DNA from: Salinilacustrithrix flava
GTDB lineage: Bacteria; Actinomycetota; Acidimicrobiia; Acidimicrobiales; Salinilacustritrichaceae
Reading direction: 5' to 3'
Assembly (NCBI RefSeq): GCF_041228405.1
Contig: NZ_CP133888.1
Location: forward strand, 3,410,001-3,474,000
DNA length: 64,000 nucleotides
A program made the position numbers and the translations under genes. Numbering within the stretch: the first letter of the stretch is position 1; every line of letters begins with the position of its first letter. Of the stretch, positions 36,387-43,739 are shown piece by piece. The notes below the pieces were generated by a model. It was given only the letters and a program-made list of their open reading frames with translations. It made no database searches and was not told the origin of the DNA.

Positions 36387-37324
36387 CAGGCGGCACCGCC
36401 GTCGTCGGCCACGGCCCGCAGCCAGTCGATCAGGTCGTCCCGCAGCTCGTCGGGGCCGAGCACCTCGGCGTCGTCGAGGAAGCCGAGGACGAAGGAGCGG
36501 AAGCCCTCGGGCCGCCGCACCGGCAGCGTGAGGACCACGGAGCCGTCGTCCTCCCAGTCGGCGGGGACGGCGGGGCCGACCTGGCCGACAACGACGCGGG
36601 CCTGCCGCGGGCCGATGCGGACGCGGGCCTCGACCGGCTCGTCGTCGCCCAGGGCCCAGCCGTCGAGCTGGAGCGGGTTGTCGGCCGGATCGAGGTCGAC
36701 CTCGGCGCTGCCCGGCTCGCCGGCGTCCATGTCGCCCTCCACCCGGTCGAGGCGGAAGGAGCGGGCCTCGCCGGCGTCGGCGTCGTGGCCCTGGAGGTAC
36801 CACCGGCCCCGCTGGTGCTGCAGCCGGAACGGGTCGACCGTGCGGTCCTTGCCGCCGTAGCGGAACCGCAGGCGGCGTCCCGCTGCCACCGCGTCGAACG
36901 CAGTGCTCAGGTGCGGGGCGGTCGGGAGCGTGGCGATGGTGGAGGCGGTCTGGCCCCGCAGCGGTGCGCCGAGCTTGCGCAGGCCCCCGGCCGCGCTCGC
37001 GCCCTCCAGCCGCACGGCGCTGGCGGCCAGGTGGATGGCGGCCAGTTCGTCCGCGTCGAGGCCGGGATCGCGCAGGTAGTACTCGTCGGGGTCGATGCGG
37101 TAGCCGTCCTGGGGCGGCGTGGACCCGGGCACCGTCTCGATCCGCAGCGGCACCCCCTGGTCGCGCAGGTCCTTCTTGTCCCGCTCGAACGCCCGCTTGA
37201 ACGACTCCTTGTCCGGCGGGTAGCCGGGGATCCGCCGATGGAGCTGCTCGGACGTCAGGGGTCGCTCGGCGTGGAGGAGCTCGGCGATCAGGTCGAGGAG
37301 GCGTTCGATCTTCGGGACGGCCAT
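36386..37324 (-). CDS. pafB: WYL-domain regulator PafB
   Basis: A 312-residue WYL-domain protein. The N-terminal helix-turn-helix (KIERLLDLIAELLHAERPL) leads to a WYL core (RGRWYLQGHD) and a WCX tail. It is the partner of PafC. It starts 13 bases after the DUF3866 gene; ATG at 37324 was chosen over upstream in-frame starts that would overlap that gene. Confidence 0.93.
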   Translation of the reverse strand: MAVPKIERLLDLIAELLHAERPLTSEQLHRRIPGYPPDKESFKRAFERDKKDLRDQGVPLRIETVPGSTPPQDGYRIDPDEYYLRDPGLDADELAAIHLAASAVRLEGASAAGGLRKLGAPLRGQTASTIATLPTAPHLSTAFDAVAAGRRLRFRYGGKDRTVDPFRLQHQRGRWYLQGHDADAGEARSFRLDRVEGDMDAGEPGSAEVDLDPADNPLQLDGWALGDDEPVEARVRIGPRQARVVVGQVGPAVPADWEDDGSVVLTLPVRRPEGFRSFVLGFLDDAEVLGPDELRDDLIDWLRAVADDGGAA

Positions 37325-37337
37325 GGGGACGGCGAGG

Positions 37338-38354
37338 CTACCCGTGGTCCCGGCGCCGCCCTGGACGATGCCCCGCGACCACACCGGCCGCGGCGCCGGC
37401 GGCGAAGAACAACGGATCCTCGGAGACGGTGCGCCCCATGGTCGTGACCCGCAGGTCGCGAGCGTCGAGCCACTCGGCGATCGGCGGCGGCTCGGTGACG
37501 ACCACGTCGTGGTCCTCCCGGCTGAGCTCGGCGCCCAGCACGGTCGGCACCGTGACCCGGGAGCGGGTCAGGTCGAGCACGGTGCTGACGTGGTGGCTCA
37601 CGCCCCGGTGCCGCTCGCGCCGGTCGGCCGAGGAGGCCCGCACGCAGCAGATCGGGTCTCCGCCGAGGGCGGCAGCGGCGTCGAGCACGGCGGCGGCCTC
37701 CACGGCCGTCGTCCCCAGCGCCGCTCCGGTGCCGACCACCCCGGGACCCATGGCCACGATGACGAGGTCGGCGCCGAGCTCGTGGACGGCGAGGGTGAGC
37801 GCGGACGGCACCGACACCGCTTCGAGATCGCCGCCGAAGGCGTGGCCGGCCGTGACGGTGCCGTGCACCAGCGCAGCCCGCTGCATGTCGACGACGAGGT
37901 CGGAGAGGGCCAGGGGCAGCGAGGCCCCGTCGGTCATGACGTAGGCCACGCGCGCGTCGGGGTGGTGGTGCAGGTACCCGGCGGCGACGAGCGGCACCTG
38001 GCTGTGCAGCGTGCCGACGACGACCGGGGTGCCGGCGAGGTCGGCGGGCACGTCGCCGTCCTCCTCGGCGGCGCCGGTGTCGCACTGCAGCGACGTGTAC
38101 CGCACCTTCATGATGTGGCCGGGGCCGGGCTGGTCGAGGTGCTCCCGGGACTGGTTCCAGTGCACGACGTGCCACCCGCCGGTGCCGAGCCCGAGGCCGA
38201 CGGCGGTGGTGTTGAGGACGACGCGGTCCCCCACGTCGACCGTGCCGATCAGCTGGGTGAGGACGTAGGCCCGGCCGGCCGTGGTGCCCACCCGCTGCAG
38301 GCCGGGGCGCTCCAGGAGCACCTCGGTGACGTCGGCCGTCTCGAAGGTGGGCAC
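37338..38354 (-). CDS. DUF3866 family protein
   Basis: A 338-residue protein matching DUF3866, a family found beside pafA in many actinobacteria. Recognisable stretches are HVVHWNQSREH, GTLHSQVPLVAAGY, and ADLVIVAMGPGVVGTG. It looks cytoplasmic. Function is unknown; its constant place between pafA and pafB suggests a link to pupylation or the damage response. It begins 13 bases after the pafA stop. Confidence 0.88.
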   Translation of the reverse strand: MPTFETADVTEVLLERPGLQRVGTTAGRAYVLTQLIGTVDVGDRVVLNTTAVGLGLGTGGWHVVHWNQSREHLDQPGPGHIMKVRYTSLQCDTGAAEEDGDVPADLAGTPVVVGTLHSQVPLVAAGYLHHHPDARVAYVMTDGASLPLALSDLVVDMQRAALVHGTVTAGHAFGGDLEAVSVPSALTLAVHELGADLVIVAMGPGVVGTGAALGTTAVEAAAVLDAAAALGGDPICCVRASSADRRERHRGVSHHVSTVLDLTRSRVTVPTVLGAELSREDHDVVVTEPPPIAEWLDARDLRVTTMGRTVSEDPLFFAAGAAAGVVAGHRPGRRRDHG

Positions 38355-38367
38355 GCTGCCGTGGCCC

Positions 38368-39726
38368 TCAGAGGCTGGCGATGAGCCGGTCGACGCGGTC
38401 GTCGCTCGACTTGAACGGGTCCTTGCACAGCACGGTGCGCTGGGCCTGGTCGTTCAGCTTCAGGTGCACCCAGTCCACCGTGTAGTCGCGCTTGCGCTCC
38501 TTGGCCCGGCGGATGAAGTCGCCCCGCAGCTTGGCCCGGGTGGTCTGGGGTGGCGTCTCGATGGCCTCGTCGATGGCGTCGTCGTCGCAGATCCGCTCGA
38601 CGAGGCCGTTGTTCTGCATCTTGTAGAACAGGCCGCGCTCGCGGTTGACGTCGTGGTACTGCAGGTCGATGAGCGCGACCCGGGGCGAGTTCAGCGCCAG
38701 GTCGTGCTTGTTGCGGTAGCGCTCGATGAGGTGGTGCTTGGTCACCCAGTCGCACTCCCGGCTCAGCGAGAGCGGGTCGGTGCTGAGGCCGTGCATCACG
38801 TGCTGCCACATGTCCAGGGCCCGCTGCTCCTGGTCGGGCAGGCCCCGCCGGGCGGCGTAGGTGAGCGCCTTGTCCAGGTACTCCTGCTGGATCTCCAGGG
38901 CCGACAGCTCGCGCCCGTTGGCCAGGCGCACCTTGCGCTGGAGGGTGATGTCGTGGCTGATCTCGCGGATGGCCCGGATCGGGTTCTCCATCGTCATGTC
39001 CCGCATGACCACGTTCGGGTCCTCGAGCATCCGGAGGAGGATCGCCGTGGTGCCGACCTTCAGGTAGTTCGTGTACTCGTTCATGTTCGAGTCGCCCACG
39101 ATCACGTGGAGGCGCCGGTAGCGCTCGGCGTCGGCGTGGGGCTCGTCGCGGGTGTTGATGATCGGCCGGCTGCGGGTGGTGGCCGAGCTGACGCCCTCCC
39201 AGATGTGCTCTGACCGCTGGGCCAGGCAGAAGACCGCGCCCCGGGCCGTCTGCAGGACCTTGCCGGCGCCGGCGTAGATCTGGCGGCTGACGAGGAACGG
39301 GATCAGGTGCTCGGAGTAGGACCCGAGGTCGTCGTGGCGGCTGGTGAGGTAGTTCTCGTGGCAGCCGTAGGAGTTCCCCGCCGAGTCGGTGTTGTTCTTG
39401 AACAGGTAGATGACCCCGCGGATGCCCTCCTCGCGCAGGCGCTGCTCGGCGCTGGCGAGGAGCTGTTCGAGGATGCGCTCGCCGGCCTTGTCGTGGGTGA
39501 CCAGATCCACGAGGTCGTCGCACTCGGGCGTGGCGTACTCCGGGTGGGAGCCCACGTCGAGGTACAGGCGGGCGCCGTTGGCCAGGAACACGTTGGAGGA
39601 ACGGCCCCAGGACACGACCCGTCGGAACAGGTAGCGGGCGACCTCGTCGGGGCTGAGCCGCCGCTGGCCCCGCAGGGTGCACGTGACGCCGTATTCGTTC
39701 TCGAGTCCGAAGATGCGGCGCTCCAC
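38368..39726 (-). CDS. pafA: Pup-protein ligase PafA
   Basis: A 452-residue carboxylate-amine ligase, the same length as the mycobacterial enzyme. It joins the C-terminal Glu of Pup to target lysines using ATP. The N-terminal IFGLENEYGVTCT holds the catalytic metal-binding Glu residues; FKNNTDSAGNSYGCHENYL and INTRDEPHAD are the ATP and magnesium regions shared with glutamine synthetase. The GTG at 39726 (VERRIFGLENEYG) is supported by TAGGTT seven bases upstream, within the end of the STAS gene. Confidence 0.97.
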   Translation of the reverse strand: MERRIFGLENEYGVTCTLRGQRRLSPDEVARYLFRRVVSWGRSSNVFLANGARLYLDVGSHPEYATPECDDLVDLVTHDKAGERILEQLLASAEQRLREEGIRGVIYLFKNNTDSAGNSYGCHENYLTSRHDDLGSYSEHLIPFLVSRQIYAGAGKVLQTARGAVFCLAQRSEHIWEGVSSATTRSRPIINTRDEPHADAERYRRLHVIVGDSNMNEYTNYLKVGTTAILLRMLEDPNVVMRDMTMENPIRAIREISHDITLQRKVRLANGRELSALEIQQEYLDKALTYAARRGLPDQEQRALDMWQHVMHGLSTDPLSLSRECDWVTKHHLIERYRNKHDLALNSPRVALIDLQYHDVNRERGLFYKMQNNGLVERICDDDAIDEAIETPPQTTRAKLRGDFIRRAKERKRDYTVDWVHLKLNDQAQRTVLCKDPFKSSDDRVDRLIASL

Positions 39727-39733
39727 GCACCGC

Positions 39734-39739
39734 AACCTA
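39734..39739 (-). promoter_or_regulatory. internal leaderless -10 for pafA
   Basis: TAGGTT overlapping the STAS stop, seven bases before the pafA GTG at 39726. It would allow pafA-DUF3866-pafBC to be read independently. Confidence 0.4.
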
Positions 39740-40243
39740 TCGGTGGGTCTGGGGCTCCGGTTGCCAGCCCTCGCCGTAGCCGTTGTCGGCGAAGGCACGG
39801 GCCTGGAGGGCGTCGGCCACGCTCGTGAACACGGCGTGGTGCTCGGTCACGCCCCACCGCTCGAGCACCATGCGGCCCGACAGGCGGGAGGCGACGATGC
39901 AGCAGTCGAGCCCGGCCGTGGCCGTCCCGAACGCCTCGGCGAGGATGTCGAAGCCGGCCTGGTCGAGCAGGGTCACCTGGTCCACGTCGAGGACGACGGC
40001 CTCGGCGCCGGCGAGCGCACCGGGGATGGTGGGGGCGATCTCCGCGGCGAAGGCGTCGTCGAGGCCCCCGTCGAGCGTCACGATCGTGACGTCGCGCCGG
40101 ACGTGGACCTGCATCCGGCCGTCGTGGAGGCTGATGGCCGGCATCGGGCCGGTGACGGGATCGTCCGCGCCGGCGCCCGGGCGCGTGCCGACCTGACTCG
40201 GATCCGTGTCGGTCTGGGTGTGGGTGCGCTCGGCGATGGTCAC
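39737..40243 (-). CDS. STAS-domain protein (anti-sigma factor antagonist-like)
   Basis: A 168-residue protein. A Gly/Asp-rich N-terminal ~40 residues is followed by a STAS domain (VHVRRDVTIVTLDGGLDDAF; AVVLDVDQVTLLDQAGFDIL). In classical anti-sigma factor antagonists the loop carries a phosphorylated Ser (as in DSSG); here it is LLDQAG, with no Ser, so partner switching by phosphorylation is doubtful. Its place between prcA and pafA, 10 bases before pafA, is unusual. A consensus promoter and hairpin lie upstream. Confidence 0.82.
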   Translation of the reverse strand: MTIAERTHTQTDTDPSQVGTRPGAGADDPVTGPMPAISLHDGRMQVHVRRDVTIVTLDGGLDDAFAAEIAPTIPGALAGAEAVVLDVDQVTLLDQAGFDILAEAFGTATAGLDCCIVASRLSGRMVLERWGVTEHHAVFTSVADALQARAFADNGYGEGWQPEPQTHR

Positions 40244-40251
40244 GGCGTGCT

Positions 40252-40273
40252 CCTGATCTCTGTTGCGATCAGG
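40252..40273 (-). promoter_or_regulatory. 5'UTR inverted repeat near the STAS Shine-Dalgarno
   Basis: CCTGATC and GATCAGG (seven-base arms, eight-base loop). On the minus strand it begins inside the -10 and ends in CAGGAG, the likely Shine-Dalgarno. It could be an operator in DNA or an RNA hairpin that hides the ribosome site. Confidence 0.45.
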
Positions 40274-40298
40274 TTACAGCCCGTCACGTGACTGTCAA
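40271..40298 (-). promoter_or_regulatory. consensus promoter of STAS-pafA
   Basis: TTGACA (40298-40293, perfect -35) with a 16-base spacer and TAACCT (40276-40271) as -10. The spacer contains the palindrome GTCACGTGAC (40283-40292), a plausible operator. This is the best -35/-10 pair seen in the window. Confidence 0.7.
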
Positions 40299-40320
40299 CT
40301 GCATTTCCCGGGTTCCGCGG

Positions 40321-40998
40321 TCACCCGAGCAGTGCGGTGAGCGCCTCTCCCTCGATCCGGGCGAACTTGCGGCGGCCGTTGGAGCGGGCCAGCACGGCGA
40401 TCTCGAGGTCGTCGGCCCCGAGGGCGCGATCGTCGCCGGCGAGAGCGCCCACGGCAGCACGCAGCGCGGCCCCGAGGTCGAGCTCATCGGCCCAGGACTC
40501 GTCCAGCCGGGCCGTGATCGCGTCGGCCTCACCGCCGAGCACCGAGAAGCGGTCCTCGTCCACGACGGAGCCGTCGTAGAGGATGTGGAACAGCTCGTCC
40601 CCGGCGCGCTCGTCGCCGATCTCGGCCACGAGGATCTCCACCTCCATCGGCTTCATCTCGTGGGTGAAGGTGTGGTTGAGCATCTGGGCGTAGGCGTTGG
40701 CCAGGCTCTGCGCGTCCACGTCCTCGCGGGAGTAGGCGTAGCCCTTCATGTCGGCGTGGCGGACGCCGGCGACCCGCAGCTGGTCGAACTCGCTGTAGCG
40801 GCCGACGCCCGCGAAGGCGATGCGGTCGTAGATCTCGGAGATCTTGCGCAGCGTGCTCGAGGTGTTCTCGGCGGCGAAGAGGATGCCGTCGTCGTAGGAG
40901 ACGGCGCACAGGCTGCGCCCCTTGGCGATGCCCTTCCGGGCGTAGTCGGCCCGGTCCTTCATGACCTGCTCGGGTGCGACGTAGAAGGGCATGCTCAT
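40321..40998 (-). CDS. prcA: 20S proteasome alpha subunit
   Basis: A 225-residue proteasome alpha subunit. The N-terminal FYVAPEQVMKDRADYARKG is the alpha-specific gate helix, and GRSLCAVSYDDGILFAAEN begins the core. Alpha rings gate substrate entry and dock Arc/Mpa. It overlaps prcB by four bases (ATGA). Confidence 0.97.
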   Translation of the reverse strand: MSMPFYVAPEQVMKDRADYARKGIAKGRSLCAVSYDDGILFAAENTSSTLRKISEIYDRIAFAGVGRYSEFDQLRVAGVRHADMKGYAYSREDVDAQSLANAYAQMLNHTFTHEMKPMEVEILVAEIGDERAGDELFHILYDGSVVDEDRFSVLGGEADAITARLDESWADELDLGAALRAAVGALAGDDRALGADDLEIAVLARSNGRRKFARIEGEALTALLG

Positions 40999-41840
40999 CG
41001 CTCGACCTCCTGGTCCGGGCGAGCGCCACCGTCGGCGGAGCCCCGGGTGTTGGACGGCGACAGGTCGCCGAGCAGGCCTTCGAAGCGGCGACGGATCTCG
41101 TCGTCCTCCAGGCGGCGGTAGCCGTCGGCGTCGATGACGGCCACGATCGGGAAGATGCCCCGGACCAGGTCGGGCCCGCCGGTGGCGGAGTCGTCGTCGG
41201 CCGCCTCGAACAGGGCCCGGATGGCGAGGTCGACGGCGTCGGAGGGGTCCATCTCGGCCCGGTAGCCGATCTTGACGACCGTGCCGGCGTGGAGCGATCC
41301 GCTGCCGGTGGCGGCGTGGTGCAGCTCCTCGTAGCGGCCGCCGGTGACGTCGAACTCGAACAGGCGACCCACCCCGCGCTGCAGGTCGTAGCCGGCGAAG
41401 AGCGGCACCACGACCATGCCCTGCATGGCGGCGGGCAGGTGGGCCCGCACCATCTGGCTGAGCTGGTTGGCCTTGCCCTCGAGGCTGAGGTGGTGGCCCT
41501 CGACCTTCTCGTAGTGCTCGAGCTGGAGCTGGAACAGGCGCACCATCTCCATGGCCGGGCCTGCCGCGCCGGCGATGGCCACACCCGAGAACCGGTCGGC
41601 CGGGAACACCTTCTCCATCGATCGGTGCGAGATCAGGTTGCCGGACGTGGCCCGGCGGTCGCCGGCCATGACCACGCCACCTGCGGTGCGGATCGCGACG
41701 ACGGTGGTGCCGTGCATGATGGTCAGCGGGTGGCTGGCAGCATCGGCGATGCGGGTCTCGGGGTCTCGACCCTGCCGGCGCAGCAGGCCGGCGAAGTCAG
41801 GACCCGGATCGACGTCGGGGGTGAAGAACGGGAGCGTCAC
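40995..41840 (-). CDS. prcB: 20S proteasome beta subunit
   Basis: A 281-residue proteasome beta subunit made with a 44-residue propeptide; cleavage at HG|TTVVAIR exposes the catalytic Thr (T45). GGVVMAGDRRATSGNLI and the SGSG loop complete the N-terminal nucleophile site. The C-terminal ~35 residues form a charged extension. The GTG at 41840 has TAGTGT seven bases upstream in the short gap after pup, so prcBA can be read as a separate leaderless transcript. Confidence 0.97.
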   Translation of the reverse strand: MTLPFFTPDVDPGPDFAGLLRRQGRDPETRIADAASHPLTIMHGTTVVAIRTAGGVVMAGDRRATSGNLISHRSMEKVFPADRFSGVAIAGAAGPAMEMVRLFQLQLEHYEKVEGHHLSLEGKANQLSQMVRAHLPAAMQGMVVVPLFAGYDLQRGVGRLFEFDVTGGRYEELHHAATGSGSLHAGTVVKIGYRAEMDPSDAVDLAIRALFEAADDDSATGGPDLVRGIFPIVAVIDADGYRRLEDDEIRRRFEGLLGDLSPSNTRGSADGGARPDQEVER

Positions 41841-41847
41841 GCAGCGG

Positions 41848-41853
41848 ACACTA
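41848..41853 (-). promoter_or_regulatory. leaderless -10 for prcB-prcA
   Basis: TAGTGT between pup and prcB, seven bases before the GTG at 41840. Confidence 0.45.
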
Positions 41854-41861
41854 CCGCCGGC

Positions 41862-42056
41862 TCACTCCCCACCCTTCTGGATGTAGGACTTCACGAAGTC
41901 CTCGGCGTTCTGCTCGAGCACGTCGTCGATCTCGTCCAACAGGTCGTCCAGCTCGGCCTTGATCTTCTCACCGGATTCCGAGCCGGCCGGGACCTCTTCG
42001 ACGGTCTCGGTGTCGCGCTGCGGGGCGGACTTTCGCTTCTGTTCTCGTTCAGCCAT
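41862..42056 (-). CDS. pup: prokaryotic ubiquitin-like protein Pup
   Basis: A 64-residue disordered, highly charged tag. The C-terminal half has the helix that binds the Arc coiled coil (IKAELDDLLDEIDDVLEQNAE, central part DDLLDEIDDVLEQN) and ends in KGGE. The last residue is Glu, not Gln, so Pup is ready for PafA without deamidation by Dop. ATG at 42056 follows a GGAG with seven bases; a GTG directly upstream is the alternative. Confidence 0.97.
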   Translation of the reverse strand: MAEREQKRKSAPQRDTETVEEVPAGSESGEKIKAELDDLLDEIDDVLEQNAEDFVKSYIQKGGE

Positions 42057-42093
42057 CACGAGCTCCAGGGTCTTGCCGGTCCGTGACGCGGTG

Positions 42094-43608
42094 TCACGAA
42101 CCCAAACGGGACAGCAGCTCGGCCGCCGTCTCGCACTCGTCGATCAATGTACCCACGTGCTCCGCGGTTCCACGCGACGGCTCCATCATCGGCACCCGCC
42201 GGAGGGGGTCGCCGCCCACGTCGAAGACCAGCGAGTCCCAGTTCGCGGCCACGATGGCGTCGGGCCACTTCTGCAGGCACCGCCCACGGAAGTAGGCGCG
42301 CGTGGTCTCCGGCGGGTTCGACACCGCGTGGGCGACCTCGTCGTCGCCCACGAGGCGCGCCAGCCCGGCTCGCTCCGCCAGGCACCGCTCGGGTCGCAGG
42401 TCGTGGTACTGCAGGCCGATGGCGGCCAGCCGTGGGTCGCCCCACTCGAGGTCGTGGCGCTCCCGGTAGCCCTCGAGCAGGCGGCGCTTGGCCACCCAGT
42501 CGACGACGTCGGCCGCCTGCGTGGGATCGGTCTCGAGCTTGGTGAGCACGTCCTCCCAGCGGGCCATGACGTCGGCGCCGACCTCGTGGCCGACGGCGTC
42601 GAGGCCGCGGGTCTCGGCGTACTTGCGGGCCCGCTCGAAGTACTCCCACTGGGCCTCGAGCGCGGTGATCGTGCCGCCGGCGGCCAGCTCGAAGGGCCTC
42701 GTCAGGCCGACGTCGTAGGACACCTGGCGCAGCGCGGTGATGGGAGCGGCCGGGGCCAGGTCGATGCCGAGCTCGTCGTCCTCGATCATCGCCAGCACGA
42801 TGGCGGTCGTGCCCACCTTCAGGTAGGTGGCGACCTCGCTCATGTTGGCGTCGCCGATGATGACGTGGAGCCGCCGGTACCTCTTGGCATCCGCGTGGGG
42901 CTCGTCGCGGGTGTTGACGATGGGCCGCTTCAGCGTCGTCTCGAGCCCGACCTCCTCCTCGAAGAAGTCGGCGCGCTGGGACAGCTGGTAGGGGATGTCC
43001 TGGGCAGTGAGACCGGGGGCCTCCACGCCGACCTTGCCGGCGCCGGCGAAGACCTGGCGGGTGATGAAGAACGGCGTGATCTGGCGGACGATGCGGCCGA
43101 AGGGGGTGTCCCGGGCCAGCAGGTAGTTCTCGTGGCAGCCGTAGCTGTTGCCCTTGCCGTCGGAGTTGTTCTTGTGGACGATGATCTCCTCGCCCGGCCC
43201 GAGCAGCTTCCCGGCGGCGGCCATCGAGCGCCGCAGGATCTCCTCGGCGGCCCGATCCCACACGACGACCTCGCGGGCATCGGCGCACTCGGGCGTGGAG
43301 CACTCCGGGTGAGCGTGGTCCACGTAGTAGCGCGCGCCGTTGGTGAGCACGGCGTTCACGAGGTGGGTCTCCACCTCCGGGGGACGGGCGTCGCCGGGGG
43401 TGGTGCCCCGGGCGTCCACGTGGGGCATCTCGTCCTCGAAGTCCCAGCCGACCCGCGGGGCGGTCCGGGCCGACTGCCCGGTGCGCACCAGCTCCTGGAC
43501 GTAGGCGTTGATGAGCACCGACGACGCGGTGATCGGGTTGGACTCACCACCACCGCGGGCGACGATGCCGAACTCGGTCTCGATGCCGACGATCTTCGGA
43601 ACAGCCAT
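42094..43608 (-). CDS. dop: Pup deamidase/depupylase Dop
   Basis: A 504-residue homologue of PafA. The start VPKIVGIETEFGIVARGG is the Dop version of the metal-site strand, and GWDFEDEMPHVDARG marks the Dop-specific loop. HKNNSDGKGNSYGCHENYL and INTRDEPHADAK match the nucleotide site. It removes Pup from tagged proteins (and deamidates Gln-ended Pup, not needed here). It lies 37 bases upstream of pup. Confidence 0.97.
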   Translation of the reverse strand: MAVPKIVGIETEFGIVARGGGESNPITASSVLINAYVQELVRTGQSARTAPRVGWDFEDEMPHVDARGTTPGDARPPEVETHLVNAVLTNGARYYVDHAHPECSTPECADAREVVVWDRAAEEILRRSMAAAGKLLGPGEEIIVHKNNSDGKGNSYGCHENYLLARDTPFGRIVRQITPFFITRQVFAGAGKVGVEAPGLTAQDIPYQLSQRADFFEEEVGLETTLKRPIVNTRDEPHADAKRYRRLHVIIGDANMSEVATYLKVGTTAIVLAMIEDDELGIDLAPAAPITALRQVSYDVGLTRPFELAAGGTITALEAQWEYFERARKYAETRGLDAVGHEVGADVMARWEDVLTKLETDPTQAADVVDWVAKRRLLEGYRERHDLEWGDPRLAAIGLQYHDLRPERCLAERAGLARLVGDDEVAHAVSNPPETTRAYFRGRCLQKWPDAIVAANWDSLVFDVGGDPLRRVPMMEPSRGTAEHVGTLIDECETAAELLSRLGS

Positions 43609-43627
43609 TCCTCGCTACCTCCGCCTC

Positions 43628-43643
43628 GGTCCCCAAGGGGACC
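43628..43643. repeat. 16-base perfect hairpin between arc and dop
   Basis: GGTCCCC AA GGGGACC. On the minus strand it lies 20 bases before the dop start and could affect dop translation or end some arc transcripts. Confidence 0.7.
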
Positions 43644-43647
43644 TTCG

Positions 43648-43690
43648 GGCGTCGGAACGCTGCCGGCTGCTCGCTGGCGCTCCCGACGCC
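43648..43690. repeat. palindromic element in the arc-dop gap
   Basis: GGCGTCGG (43648-43655) and CCGACGCC (43683-43690) enclose CCGGCTGCTCGCTGGCGCTC, which resembles the palindromic stretch inside the acyl-CoA synthetase gene at 58883-58918. Confidence 0.6.
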
Positions 43691-43695
43691 GGCCC

Positions 43696-43713
43696 CCGTC
43701 GATCGATCGACGG
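43696..43713. repeat. 18-base palindrome in the arc-dop gap
   Basis: CCGTCGATCGATCGACGG is perfectly self-complementary with no loop, 26 bases after the arc stop in the direction of transcription; an operator-like site or part of a processing/attenuation region. Confidence 0.65.
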
Positions 43714-43739
43714 CAACGGCAACTGGGTATCGCTTCGAG

